64,000 nucleotides of DNA from contig PHBQ01000001.1 of the NCBI GenBank assembly GCA_002841975.1, positions 1 through 64,000 of the forward strand. The letters are read 5' to 3'. Below are positions 1 through 9,744 of the stretch, piece by piece (positions within the stretch are counted from its first letter, which is position 1; the number at the start of each line of letters is the position of its first letter). The notes below the pieces were generated by a model, which was not told where the DNA came from, made no database searches, and worked only from the letters and a program-made list of their open reading frames with translations. This DNA comes from Candidatus Cloacimonetes bacterium HGW-Cloacimonetes-1 (GTDB taxonomy: Bacteria > Cloacimonadota > Cloacimonadia > Cloacimonadales > Cloacimonadaceae). The translations under genes and the position numbers were made by a program.

Positions 1-324
1 TTTAAAATAGATCTGATCAATCCCGATGGCGATGTCTCCTTATCCACAAACTCCATCAGTATTGTAATAATAAACGAAGATATAGTCACCAAGGTCTTTG
101 GTAACATCACAATTGAAGGAACTGCTTCGCAGAAGATAGTGCCTTCCAGAGTAACTATCAAGCTACAAGGTAGTGCCAAAACACTGGCAACTTTTTCTAC
201 AGACAATATCTCTGCCACGCTAGATACCACTCCAGATAGTGATGGCATGTATGAGATCAAAGTAGCGGTCCCGGAAGACGTAATCCTAGTCGATATTACA
301 CCCACAAAGGTATTTGTAAAATAA
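1..324 (+). CDS. YbbR/CdaR-like domain protein, C-terminal part
   Basis: The reading frame is open from base 1, so the start lies outside the window; 107 residues are visible. They look like the last part of a YbbR-like domain: alternating beta-strands with a 'VKIKLQG'-type segment, a threonine- and aspartate-rich middle, then 'YEIKVAVPEDVILVDITP' and a closing 'KVFVK'. YbbR-domain proteins such as CdaR bind and modulate the membrane diadenylate cyclase that makes c-di-AMP; that role here is inferred from family only. The stop overlaps the tsaD start (TAATG), so the two genes are probably translationally coupled. Confidence 0.65.
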   Translation, partial: FKIDLINPDGDVSLSTNSISIVIINEDIVTKVFGNITIEGTASQKIVPSRVTIKLQGSAKTLATFSTDNISATLDTTPDSDGMYEIKVAVPEDVILVDITPTKVFVK

Positions 325-1340
325 TGAAAACAAACTACATCCTCGCGTTCGAATCATCATGTGATGACACTTCTGTCGCAGTTGTTGATACTGAATATAA
401 AGTCTACTCAAATCTGATTTCCTCACAGCCAAATCACTTAGAATTTGGTGGAATCTTGCCTGAATTGGCGTCCAGACTACACATGAAAAACATCATGTAT
501 CTAACCTCTGCTGCTCTTCAAGAAGCAAAAGTAGATCTCGATGATATTCAAGCCATTGCAGTATCAATCAATCCGGGCCTGATAGGATCCCTGATCGTGG
601 GACTGTCATTTGCGAAAAGCTTGGCTTGGAGCAGGAATCTGCCCCTGATAACAGTCAACCATATGCTCTCACATATCTTTTCCAATTACTTGGTGCATCC
701 TAATATCAAAGCTCCATTTCTGGCTTTGGTAGTATCAGGAGGCCATACAGAGTTAGTTTATTTCCGAACGGAAACGGAATTTGAAATTGTGGGAAAAACC
801 CTTGATGATGCAGCAGGAGAAACTTTTGATAAAACAGCTAAACTAATGCATTTGGGATTCCCGGGCGGTCCGATCATCGATAGACTAGCGGTCGGAGGAG
901 ATCCCAGCTTCTTTCAATTCCCCCGTGCCTTGAAGCAGAAGGACAACTTTAATTTTAGTTACAGCGGAGTCAAAACAGCCATGCTCCAGTATATCAGGAG
1001 CATCGATGATGAATACCTGCAAGAGCATCAGGCAGATATTGCTGCCTCGATTCAAGCCGCTATCGTCGAACCTTTGATCAAAAAAACTGTCCGTTGGGCA
1101 AGATTACATAACGTCGAGAATATTCTTCTTGCCGGCGGCGTTGCAGCCAATTCTGCTTTACGTTCCGGCTTGACTACCCATGCCAATAAATATGGCATCA
1201 ACGCATATTTCCCATCGTTGAAACTATGCATGGACAACGCTGCCATGGTAGCTGCTGCTGCTATACCAAAGTTCAATCAAGGATTGTTTGCTTCTCTGGA
1301 CGTAAATGCGTTTTCAACAAAGGGGACCAAACTCATATAA
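324..1340 (+). CDS. tsaD: tRNA N6-adenosine threonylcarbamoyltransferase
   Basis: TsaD transfers the threonylcarbamoyl group from threonylcarbamoyl-AMP to A37 of ANN-decoding tRNAs, working with TsaB and TsaE in the cytoplasm. The 338-residue length is typical. Visible hallmarks are the ASKHA-type start (AFESSCDDTSVAV), the metal-binding HMLSH motif (His113 and His117), SGGHTEL, and the C-terminal metal ligand region CMDNAAM (Asp304). The ATG overlaps the stop of the preceding YbbR-like gene by one base. No sign of damage. Confidence 0.97.
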   Translation: MKTNYILAFESSCDDTSVAVVDTEYKVYSNLISSQPNHLEFGGILPELASRLHMKNIMYLTSAALQEAKVDLDDIQAIAVSINPGLIGSLIVGLSFAKSLAWSRNLPLITVNHMLSHIFSNYLVHPNIKAPFLALVVSGGHTELVYFRTETEFEIVGKTLDDAAGETFDKTAKLMHLGFPGGPIIDRLAVGGDPSFFQFPRALKQKDNFNFSYSGVKTAMLQYIRSIDDEYLQEHQADIAASIQAAIVEPLIKKTVRWARLHNVENILLAGGVAANSALRSGLTTHANKYGINAYFPSLKLCMDNAAMVAAAAIPKFNQGLFASLDVNAFSTKGTKLI

Positions 1341-1372
1341 TAATAACGGCCTTACTATCATCGGGAGGTACC

Positions 1373-2740
1373 TTGTTTCGTGGTTATTGTTTTTTACTCT
1401 GTTTAGTACTGTTTGTAGTTGCCAATTTGTCTGCCGAGATACCAGTCATACCCTTTGCTGCACCTTCATCGCTGCCGAATGTGGATTTTAGAATGAAAAC
1501 TGCAGGATACTGGATTGCCAGACACCCATATCCGGATTCAACCATTATGACTTCGGATCAAATCCAAGAATTCAATCACAAAATTCACCGAAGATCCGGA
1601 GCTGTTTCCGACATCAGCGGGATATCCACAAGATATAGCTCCAAATCCATGAATTTCCGCATTCAAAAACAGTTTCGTGCTACACGCTCCATGAAATACG
1701 TCGATAGTCTGGGAAGCGCTTTTAGTGAGAAGTTTTGGACAGATCTAGAGACCAATTTGAATTTGCAGTCAGCGGGCAAGCTCAGCGAAGCCAAGCGCGC
1801 CCTGGTTACTTCACTGTCTTCTCAACGCGTGTTTCCCACATCCGATGGTTGTTTTACCAAAGTCGGTGACATCGAATTTGATGAATGGCAGAATTCAGGA
1901 ATGGATATCGGAACTCCCTTAATTTGTTACCAGACGACTCAAGACAAGCAGTGGTATTATTGTGCTTCTTCAATCGATATAGGTTGGAATCCGGTTTCTG
2001 ATATTGCGATCTGTGACGAACAGGCATGGCAAGACTATATCAAACCTCAAGAGTTCATCGTGATCACGAGCACTAAAGCTGATTTGTGGATGGATCGTAA
2101 TGAAACAGTCCATGCCGGTTTTACCCGGATGGGCAATAAGTTCCCCTTGCTCGGTCAAACTGAACATCAATACCTAGTGAAGCTTCCGATGCGAAACACT
2201 CAAGGCGGATGTGAATTTATTACGGGATACATCACAAAAACCGATGCTCACCCCGGATATTTGCCATATACGCCACGTAATGCCCTGATACAGGCGTTTA
2301 AACTTCAAAACGAAGGCTATGGATGGGGTGGCAGTAATGGAGACTGGGATTGCTCCAGTATGATCAATAGACTATTTGCTACCTTTGGTATCAATCTTCC
2401 TCGAAATGGTGGTTTTCAAGAAAAAGCTGCTTCGGCTATTTGTACCTTTACCAGCAAAGACACACCTACTTTCCGAACAGAAGCCATTATAGATAAAGGC
2501 ATTGGCGGGATCTGCCTCTTGAGAATGGAAGGACATATCATGCTCTACATAGGTTCGGAAAATGGAATCCCCTATGCTTTACACGATGTGTGGGGATATA
2601 GAACACCCAATAAACCTGCAGCCGACAATGTTTGGGTTATCAACAAAACAGTAGTTTCAGATCTATCCTTGGGAGCAGGATCCCAAAAAGGTTCTTTCCT
2701 CACTCGTTTAACATCTCTTTCGATTTTAAATGATCAATAA
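1373..2740 (+). CDS. SH3 and NlpC/P60 domain peptidoglycan endopeptidase
   Basis: A secreted cell-wall hydrolase, probably cleaving gamma-D-Glu-diamino acid bonds in stem peptides. I place the start at a TTG at 1373: it follows a GGGAGG ribosome site (1363-1368) and begins directly with a signal peptide (MFRGYCFLLCLVLFVVANLSA), giving 455 residues; a more upstream ATG would run deep into tsaD. After the signal comes the N-terminal stabilising region (YWIARHPYPDSTIMT), SH3-type barrels and a C-terminal NlpC/P60 domain. The catalytic Cys is in WDCSS (Cys327), the His in GHIMLYIG (His388), and the third polar residue is probably His404. The gene starts 32 bases after tsaD. Confidence 0.9.
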   Translation: MFRGYCFLLCLVLFVVANLSAEIPVIPFAAPSSLPNVDFRMKTAGYWIARHPYPDSTIMTSDQIQEFNHKIHRRSGAVSDISGISTRYSSKSMNFRIQKQFRATRSMKYVDSLGSAFSEKFWTDLETNLNLQSAGKLSEAKRALVTSLSSQRVFPTSDGCFTKVGDIEFDEWQNSGMDIGTPLICYQTTQDKQWYYCASSIDIGWNPVSDIAICDEQAWQDYIKPQEFIVITSTKADLWMDRNETVHAGFTRMGNKFPLLGQTEHQYLVKLPMRNTQGGCEFITGYITKTDAHPGYLPYTPRNALIQAFKLQNEGYGWGGSNGDWDCSSMINRLFATFGINLPRNGGFQEKAASAICTFTSKDTPTFRTEAIIDKGIGGICLLRMEGHIMLYIGSENGIPYALHDVWGYRTPNKPAADNVWVINKTVVSDLSLGAGSQKGSFLTRLTSLSILNDQ

Positions 2741-2786
2741 TCTGTGACCGCTTTTACGTGTTTCAATTCTACATACTTGCCCACAT

Positions 2787-2811
2787 ATCATTGCTTAGAA
2801 AAAGTAATGAT
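2787..2811. other. stem-loop in the gap after the NlpC/P60 gene
   Basis: ATCATTGCTT and AAGTAATGAT can pair over 10 positions, one of them a G-T wobble, around a 5-base loop. No T-run follows, so it is not a convincing terminator. The rest of the 241-base gap up to the lipoprotein gene shows nothing I can name. Confidence 0.3.
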
Positions 2812-2981
2812 GCAACAACACCAGTACATCCTACCTGAATCCCGATTATGAAGACTGACAGGAGTATTTTAAGTAAAGTCATTGAAGATTTCTAGCTATC
2901 GGAACGATTATTGCATATATGTAGTATCGACTTTGATGAAAATTAATTAAGGACATTTGATAATTGCAATGGAGGATTATC

Positions 2982-4004
2982 ATGCTGAACAAGCCATTGA
3001 TACTGTTACTGTTAATTACAGTAGTTCTGATCTCAAGCTGTGCCGATAGAAATACAAATTGGCAAGACCAAGAAGTGTTAACACTTGTCAAACAAATGCC
3101 TGTCGTAGGGGACCCGATGGATATTTCCATTGATGATACAAATGCGTACATAGCTTTGGACCAAGGCGGTTTTTCTATAATAAACATGACAGATTACGGA
3201 TATAGATGGTTTACCAGCCTAACAGCATTTGATGGCTCTGTAGTCCCATTCATCCGTGTGAGGAATGTTTCGAGCGTAAAAACTCAAAACAAACTCTTTA
3301 TCAATGAGACTGATGGAACAGATTTGATCCACATCATCGATACTACAGTTTTCGACTCTCTCAGGTATCTCGACTCCATCACAGGCGCTACTCAAGATGT
3401 GCGCTGTCTGAAGTTTTTTGATATCCCAAATCCCACAAATCAGTTTACTATCGAAGGTATGTTTACAGCAGGAAGAAAGCTCAATTATGGCCTTTTTGAT
3501 GGCGAGAATAATGCCTGGTTGGGCATCACAATGGGCATCTCAACACCTGCCACAGCCACCGGATTTGACGTAAATGCCACCCATTTCTTTGTCACTACAG
3601 AGCAAAGGGGACTCCAGATTTACGACAAAACAGATGGTGCCTATGTCGGCTCAGTTGTTCTCCCTGGTGAAGCACAAAAGACAATAGTAAGTGGCAATTA
3701 TGCCTATGTGACTTGCCAACAGAGCGGTCTTCAGATTGTGGATATTTCCAATCCTGCAACTCCTACAATAGTGAGTGGCATTGATACCGAGGGATATGCT
3801 ACAGGCATCGACATATATCAAAACATGGTCGCAGTGAGTTCGGGAATTGGTGGTGTTTATCTATTTGACGTCACAAGTCCATCCAATCCCATCTTGATGC
3901 AAAACCTGACATCTTGCGGATATAGCAACACAGTCAAGTTTTTCAATGGCAAATTGATCGTTGCCAGCAGAGATAATGGCGTACTTATCTATCGCATTGA
4001 TTGA
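2982..4004 (+). CDS. LVIVD-repeat lipoprotein
   Basis: A 340-residue predicted lipoprotein. The start at 2982 is chosen because GGAGG lies at 2971-2975 with a 6-base spacer. The signal peptide ends in a lipobox (LISSC), with Cys20 as the lipidated residue. The body is a beta-propeller-like series of LVIVD-type repeats; the clearest are 'GLQIVDISNPATPTIV' and 'GGVYLFDVTSPSNPILM', each preceded by a 'YAYVT'-type strand. Such proteins sit on the outer face of a membrane, and their biochemical function is unknown. A strong terminator follows, so it is probably transcribed separately from the large C25 gene downstream. Confidence 0.8.
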   Translation: MLNKPLILLLLITVVLISSCADRNTNWQDQEVLTLVKQMPVVGDPMDISIDDTNAYIALDQGGFSIINMTDYGYRWFTSLTAFDGSVVPFIRVRNVSSVKTQNKLFINETDGTDLIHIIDTTVFDSLRYLDSITGATQDVRCLKFFDIPNPTNQFTIEGMFTAGRKLNYGLFDGENNAWLGITMGISTPATATGFDVNATHFFVTTEQRGLQIYDKTDGAYVGSVVLPGEAQKTIVSGNYAYVTCQQSGLQIVDISNPATPTIVSGIDTEGYATGIDIYQNMVAVSSGIGGVYLFDVTSPSNPILMQNLTSCGYSNTVKFFNGKLIVASRDNGVLIYRID

Positions 4005-4030
4005 TATGTAGCGTCTGATTTATAGATTTC

Positions 4031-4060
4031 AAAACCTGAGGTAGTACTCAGGTTTTTTAT
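4031..4060 (+). terminator. intrinsic terminator after the LVIVD lipoprotein gene
   Basis: AAAACCTGAG and CTCAGGTTTT form a perfect 10-base stem around a 6-base loop, and the 3' arm runs straight into a T-rich tail. It lies 27 bases after the lipoprotein stop. Confidence 0.85.
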
Positions 4061-4082
4061 TACAGATTGCAAAGGAAAAGGT

Positions 4083-7000
4083 ATGAAAACAAGAATTAAG
4101 TCGTGGCTAATGATTTCACTGTTATCAGTGTGTGTGTTGTCTATTTATGCTATTGCTGCCGAAGGGAAACCTGTCAATATTATCTCCAGCAACAGCCATG
4201 AAATCAAGTTTCACGTCCAGAGCCCTGTCTTACAGCTCAAGGATGTAACTATCAAAAATGAACTTTTTCAAGATGTTATCCTGGAAGGCCTTGAAAAGAC
4301 TGCTGACGATGGTAAACCGGCTTTACCATTCATCTCTACTACGCTTGCGATACCCGCTCATGGAGACTATCAGGTATTCGTAACCCCTTCAGCCGCAAAG
4401 ACCTATTACTCAGTTAACCCCAAACCTGTATTTGCCAAAGAGAGCGATGAAAGAGACCTCGTTTACAATCGCAGCTTCTACGCAGGTTCTGAGACATATC
4501 CATCACGATTGGTGGAGTATTCTGCACCCTCAATTATGAGAGATTTCCGGATTATTCAGGTCAATATATATCCAGTGCAGTATCAATCAGGTTCCAAACA
4601 AATATTGGTCTATGAAGATATAGATGTCACGATCCGATTTAGTAATGCTCAGGGTATCAATGAAATGTCTTCTTACCAAGGCTATTCTCCCATATTTGAG
4701 AACCTCTATGACTCTATGATAGACAATTTCGATGATTTCAGGGATACGGATCAGGCCCCCGTCAATCCCAAACTTGTGGTGTTACACAGACAAACAACAG
4801 ATCAAAACTTTATCCAGGAATTGAACAATTTCGTAAATTGGAAACGCCAAAAAGGCTATGACGTAAATGTAGTATCGACTCAAGTGGCAGGTACTTCCAA
4901 TAGTACAATCAAGACCTATCTGCAAGGATTGTACAACGATCCGCACACCAAATTTGACTATCTGATTATAATGGGTGACGTTGGTGGAAACTACGGCATT
5001 CCCACATGGAACGAAACTTATTCTACTTATAACGGTGAAGGCGACTATCCTTACAGTCACTTGGCAGGAGATGATCTTCTGGGTGATGTATTTATGGGAC
5101 GTATTTCTTTTACCGATACTGGTCAAATGTCTACTATAATGGCCAAGGTGTATGCCTATGAGAAGAATGTGAATACCGATCCCGTGGCAGCAGCTTGGTT
5201 AAACCGAATGCTGTTAGTGGGTGACACTTCCAGCTCCGGTATTTCGACTATTTATACAAACAAGTTTGTGAAAGAGATTTCTCAAATTGTAAATCCTGAA
5301 TATACATACCTGGAACAATACTCTTCAGGATTTAGCACATATATTAACTCCAGTATAAACCAGGGTGTTGGCTTCTTTAATTACCGTGGTTACATCGGGA
5401 TGAGTAGCTGGAGTCCCGGATCAAGCTTGATCAATGGTTTCAAATTACCCCATGCTGTGATTATAACATGTGCCACGGGTTCCTTCGCCGGCAATGCCAC
5501 TACCGAGGCTTTTATTCAGTTGGGTAGTGCTGCCACTCCGAAAGGGGCGGTAACTGCTATAGGTATGGCTACTTCAGGAACGCATACTATGTTTAACAAC
5601 GCCCTGAATGGTGGCATTTTTGACGGCATTATGACACACAAGATGCGAACAATGGGTGAAGCTCTTCTGAACGGTAAGATCTATCTTCATAAGCTTTATA
5701 ATGTAACTCATTCCACTCAAACTAAGTACTTTGCACACTGGTGCAACTTGATGGGCGATCCCACTACAGAAGTATGGATTGGCATCCCTGGTAAACTGGT
5801 AATGACTGCCCCCACTACGATACCATCGGGGACAAACCTGGTAGATATTATGGTGCATGATGAAATGGGTGTTCCCGTGAAAAACACCAGCGTCACAATT
5901 TACGATGTGGCAGGCAATAATGTGATCACAAAAGGTTTTACCGATGCTGAAGGACTCGTAAGTCTATATATCCCTGTTACAGCTTCCGGTAGTCTGATAT
6001 TTACAGCCTCTGCTCACAATTACAAACCTGCTCAACAAACTGCTTCAATTGATGCATCCGGTTCGATAGTCTATTCAAACTGTTTTGTATCTGATTCAGC
6101 CAGTGGAAATGGCAATGGAATTGCTGAAGCAGGTGAGACAGTCCAATTGACAGTAAGCCTCAAGAATACTACAGCGAGCAGCATCAGCGGTATCAGCTCA
6201 AGCTTGACTTCCACAGACCAATTTGTAACTATTACAAATAGCCAGTCTGCATACAACAGCTTGGACGCGAATGCAGTAGTAAACAACAGTGCTCCATTTG
6301 TAGTCAGCATTGCATCCAATCTGCCTGAATCGCATGATATCCGCATGGTTTTGAACCTAACAGATAGTCAAAATCAATCGTATCAGTGCGTTTTTCATCT
6401 GCTAGCGAACAATTCAAATCTAATCCTGGAACAAACGACTATGACTGCCGGTGCAAATATGGTGCTAGATCCTTCCGAGACAGGAATGATCCACATCAGT
6501 GTACGTAACAATTCCAATCTACCTACCACTTCGATCTATGCTGAACTGCGTTCCTTAAATGATTTGCTGGTGGTAACAGATTCACTGGCAACTTTGGGTG
6601 ATATTCCTGCAAACGCAGTTATCACATCCATGGACAGTTTCTCTGTATTTGCCCGTCCGCAATTGATCCCCGGCATGCAAATCCCTATGCAGATACGCTT
6701 TTATAATGCACAAGGGCTCAGTCAAACTCGTGATTTCAGTATCTCGATTGGTACAGTATCGGTTACAACACCACTGGGACCGGATGAGTATGGCTATTTC
6801 ATTTATGACTCCGGTGACACATCATTTCCGGACTGCCCTACCTATGAATGGGTAGAGATCCATCCCAGTTTGGGCGGCTTCGGTACATTAATCAGTCTTT
6901 CAGATTCCGGTACCAGCAACGATGAAGGTGACCAAGTGGGATCTACCGCCTTGGCAGTGATCGATTTGCCTTTTACATTTGGTTTTTATGGCATCGATTA

Positions 7001-9527
7001 CAGCCAGATTACAGTTTGCGTCAATGGCTTCATTGCTTTGGGCGTAACAGCAAATGCCGATTTCCGGAACTACAGACTTCCCGGAGCCTTAGGTGCCAAT
7101 CCCATGATTGCGGCATTTTGGGATGATTTGATAATCATTCAAGATGCAGGTGTTTACAAATATTACAATCCCGAAAACCATACCTTTGTCATTCAGTATC
7201 ACAAGATGAGAAACGGATATGACCGCAGTTCCGAAGAAACATTTGAAGTGATTTTCTACGATCCCATCTATTACCCCACGGGGCTTGGTGATGGCATGGT
7301 CAAGATTCAGTACAAAGTGTTTAACAATGTCGATACCGGTATCAGTGGATACACTCCATATCATGGTAACTACAGCACTATCGGCATCAAAGACCACACC
7401 AATACACGTGGCTTGGAATACACATACAACAACGTCTATGCTCAAGCTGCAGCACCGCTCTCAAATCAGAAAGCCCTGCTGATTACCACAACGCCCGTCC
7501 TGCATCAGAATCCATATCTGGTGATCTCCGATACATATTTACACGATTCAAACAACAACAATGTCGTGGAACCAGGTGAATCCGTAGAACTGGGGATCAA
7601 ACTCAGCAATCTGGGATTGGATACTGCTCGTAACGTTCGCATCTCTGTTTCATCGACCAGTGCAAATGTTACATTTACAAATAGTGTTTCTACCTATGAC
7701 AACATCACCGGTAGCGGTAATGCTGTGAATCAGCAAGCTATCACAATGACTATATCCCAAAATTGCCCTGACAACGCAGTCATACAGCTTACTTGCTATG
7801 TGAATATTAATGGCAACAGCTGGCAATACCCCACTTCGTTCGTCGTCAAAAAACCAGCTTTGAACATACTGAAAAAGTTCATAAACGACGCTCAGGGAAA
7901 TGGTAATGGGATAGCCGAACCGGGTGAATCGTTCAAACTGATCGTGAACTTCACAAATAATACGACCGTCGAAGCCAGAAACGTCACCAGTAACATTCTA
8001 TGCCTGGATACACGTGTTACAATCCTCAATCCGGAACAGATTCTGAGCTGTATTCCTGCAGGAATGACGGCGCAGGCTACTTATGACGTTACATTTTCGA
8101 ATCAGGTGCAAACAGGTAACTTCATAACTTTCTATCTCAGTTATTTGGGAGACCTGATTGATGCCCAAAACGAACAGATAATGGTTAGCTGTGGAATCAC
8201 CGGCATGAATAGCACATTCGAGAGTTCAAATGGTGATTTTGTTCCCAGCCCCACCACCAATGGTTGGCAATGGGGTGTCGACAACACCGTGGGAGCACAT
8301 TCCGGAACCAAGGTTTGGGGAACACGCTTGAACAATCAATATCCCAACAACGTAACATACTCTCTGGTATCACCCTCGATATATATTGGTCCCAATTTTG
8401 GGCTGGAATTCTGGCATTATTACAATATCGAGCCCAACTATGATGGCGGAAACGTTAAAATATCTACCAACAACGGTAATTCATGGATCTTGTTGACTCC
8501 TGATGGCGGTTATACAAATGCAACATTACCTGCGTTGAATGAAGCCGGCTATAGCGGATCCTCGGACTGGACCCTTGCCAAATTTAACCTCAGTTCCTAC
8601 GCGAATCAAACCGTCCAATTCAAATGGACTTTCGCATCGGATCAGGGTGTGCAAAACATCGGTTGGTTTATCGACGATGTGCAGACCACAGGATATTTGG
8701 AATTTGCGACCCAGATTACCGGTGCTTTGACTTCAGGTAATCCGGAACTTGAGATGAGCTCTGTTCTGATCAATTCAGATAGCAATATGATCACTCATCC
8801 TCTAAATGATGGAACCTATAACCTCTACCTTCCCTTGGGTACTTATGCAATCTCTGCCTCTTGCCCCGGGTATCTGACTGAATCAGTATCCAATATTGCA
8901 ACAGGCATCACCATTCCATCGGTAACACACGACTTCTATCTTGCTTATTTTAAGCCTGTTACAAATCTATCATACAGTGTGAATGAAGCGCAACTGAACT
9001 TAAACTGGCAGATACCTGTGGAACCGGAATTTGCACCCATCGGCTATAGAGTATATCGCCGCCTCAATGCCGGAGACTTTGAACTATATGCAGAGGTAAT
9101 ACAGAACTCCTTTGCTGAAACACTCTCCGACTTAGGTACCTACAAGTTCTATATCACTAGTCTTTATGCCAATGGCGAGAGCACGGAATCAAACATCATT
9201 GGGTTCAGTTACCCCAATACCAGCAACCTGGATCCCAACCAGATTCCTTTGATCACAAAGCTCTACAATAACTACCCGAATCCCTTTAATCCTACTACCA
9301 ACATCGCCTTCTCTATCAAGACCCAGGGCAACGTCAAACTGTCTGTTTACAATCTGAAAGGACAATTGGTGAAAACCTTGGCAAATACCAGCATGGCTGC
9401 CGGACAGCATTCAGTAGTCTGGAATGGTACAGATAACAACAACCGTAGTGTCGGTTCCGGAATCTATCTCTATAGACTGGAAACCAAAGACTACACTCAA
9501 ACCCGTAAAGCAATGTTGATGAAATAA
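4083..9527 (+). CDS. Secreted C25 (gingipain-like) family protein with type-A C-terminal sorting domain
   Basis: A 1,814-residue exported protein. A signal peptide (about 1-26) precedes a C25 propeptide-like region (about 30-215) and a C25 caspase-like fold (about 230-560). The nucleophile candidate is Cys463 in VIITCATGSF. Where gingipains carry the catalytic His in a Y-x-G-H-G motif, this protein reads FNYRGYIGM with Tyr437, so activity is in doubt. Then come beta-sandwich repeats, three marked by acidic GNGNGIAEAGE-like loops (near 674, 1154 and 1271), a MAM/laminin-like segment (about 1440-1530), a fibronectin-III-like domain (about 1620-1700) and, from Tyr1731, a YPNPFNPTT/FlgD-like sorting domain of the kind recognised by type IX secretion. 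It is likely surface-attached or released. Single-gene unit between two terminators. Confidence 0.88.
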   Translation: MKTRIKSWLMISLLSVCVLSIYAIAAEGKPVNIISSNSHEIKFHVQSPVLQLKDVTIKNELFQDVILEGLEKTADDGKPALPFISTTLAIPAHGDYQVFVTPSAAKTYYSVNPKPVFAKESDERDLVYNRSFYAGSETYPSRLVEYSAPSIMRDFRIIQVNIYPVQYQSGSKQILVYEDIDVTIRFSNAQGINEMSSYQGYSPIFENLYDSMIDNFDDFRDTDQAPVNPKLVVLHRQTTDQNFIQELNNFVNWKRQKGYDVNVVSTQVAGTSNSTIKTYLQGLYNDPHTKFDYLIIMGDVGGNYGIPTWNETYSTYNGEGDYPYSHLAGDDLLGDVFMGRISFTDTGQMSTIMAKVYAYEKNVNTDPVAAAWLNRMLLVGDTSSSGISTIYTNKFVKEISQIVNPEYTYLEQYSSGFSTYINSSINQGVGFFNYRGYIGMSSWSPGSSLINGFKLPHAVIITCATGSFAGNATTEAFIQLGSAATPKGAVTAIGMATSGTHTMFNNALNGGIFDGIMTHKMRTMGEALLNGKIYLHKLYNVTHSTQTKYFAHWCNLMGDPTTEVWIGIPGKLVMTAPTTIPSGTNLVDIMVHDEMGVPVKNTSVTIYDVAGNNVITKGFTDAEGLVSLYIPVTASGSLIFTASAHNYKPAQQTASIDASGSIVYSNCFVSDSASGNGNGIAEAGETVQLTVSLKNTTASSISGISSSLTSTDQFVTITNSQSAYNSLDANAVVNNSAPFVVSIASNLPESHDIRMVLNLTDSQNQSYQCVFHLLANNSNLILEQTTMTAGANMVLDPSETGMIHISVRNNSNLPTTSIYAELRSLNDLLVVTDSLATLGDIPANAVITSMDSFSVFARPQLIPGMQIPMQIRFYNAQGLSQTRDFSISIGTVSVTTPLGPDEYGYFIYDSGDTSFPDCPTYEWVEIHPSLGGFGTLISLSDSGTSNDEGDQVGSTALAVIDLPFTFGFYGIDYSQITVCVNGFIALGVTANADFRNYRLPGALGANPMIAAFWDDLIIIQDAGVYKYYNPENHTFVIQYHKMRNGYDRSSEETFEVIFYDPIYYPTGLGDGMVKIQYKVFNNVDTGISGYTPYHGNYSTIGIKDHTNTRGLEYTYNNVYAQAAAPLSNQKALLITTTPVLHQNPYLVISDTYLHDSNNNNVVEPGESVELGIKLSNLGLDTARNVRISVSSTSANVTFTNSVSTYDNITGSGNAVNQQAITMTISQNCPDNAVIQLTCYVNINGNSWQYPTSFVVKKPALNILKKFINDAQGNGNGIAEPGESFKLIVNFTNNTTVEARNVTSNILCLDTRVTILNPEQILSCIPAGMTAQATYDVTFSNQVQTGNFITFYLSYLGDLIDAQNEQIMVSCGITGMNSTFESSNGDFVPSPTTNGWQWGVDNTVGAHSGTKVWGTRLNNQYPNNVTYSLVSPSIYIGPNFGLEFWHYYNIEPNYDGGNVKISTNNGNSWILLTPDGGYTNATLPALNEAGYSGSSDWTLAKFNLSSYANQTVQFKWTFASDQGVQNIGWFIDDVQTTGYLEFATQITGALTSGNPELEMSSVLINSDSNMITHPLNDGTYNLYLPLGTYAISASCPGYLTESVSNIATGITIPSVTHDFYLAYFKPVTNLSYSVNEAQLNLNWQIPVEPEFAPIGYRVYRRLNAGDFELYAEVIQNSFAETLSDLGTYKFYITSLYANGESTESNIIGFSYPNTSNLDPNQIPLITKLYNNYPNPFNPTTNIAFSIKTQGNVKLSVYNLKGQLVKTLANTSMAAGQHSVVWNGTDNNNRSVGSGIYLYRLETKDYTQTRKAMLMK

Positions 9528-9550
9528 CTTCAGCAACATCCTACATATCA

Positions 9551-9582
9551 GCCCGAAGTATTTCGCTTCGGGCTTTTCTTTT
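9551..9582 (+). terminator. intrinsic terminator after the C25-family gene
   Basis: GCCCGAAG and CTTCGGGC form a perfect 8-base stem around a 7-base loop, followed by TTTTCTTTT. It starts 24 bases after the stop codon. Confidence 0.9.
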
Positions 9583-9589
9583 CCCCTGC

Positions 9590-9660
9590 ATTCCGAGTTG
9601 ATCGCCTCGTGATCCCCTCGTGAATCCCTTGTGGGACCTCGGAATCACGAGGGAAGCACA
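9590..9660. repeat. dispersed CTCGTGATTCC-type intergenic repeat, copy A
   Basis: A roughly 70-base block built from alternating CCTCGTGA / TCACGAGG words, able to fold on itself (ACCTCGGAATCACGAGGGAA against CTCGTGATCCCCTCGTGAAT). The same words recur in the gaps near 19.1, 29.7 and 43.8 kb. It sits between two convergent transcription units. Confidence 0.7.
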
Positions 9661-9711
9661 ACGCTATCATCTGGGATTCAATAAACATAGAGGTTGAGGT
9701 GTGCTATAGCG

Positions 9712-9735
9712 GATAATCTCAATGACAAGATTATC
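9712..9735 (-). other. hairpin downstream of the aroDE fusion gene
   Basis: GATAATCT and AGATTATC form a perfect 8-base stem with an 8-base loop, just after the aroDE stop in the minus direction. There is no T-run, so at best it is a weak terminator or an RNA 3'-end protector. Confidence 0.35.
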
Positions 9736-9744
9736 AGGTTCGCT

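Noticed and set aside
1306-1491. A short frame across the tsaD to NlpC/P60 junction
   Set aside because: The TTG start at 1373 in another frame has a good ribosome site and signal peptide, which explains the region.
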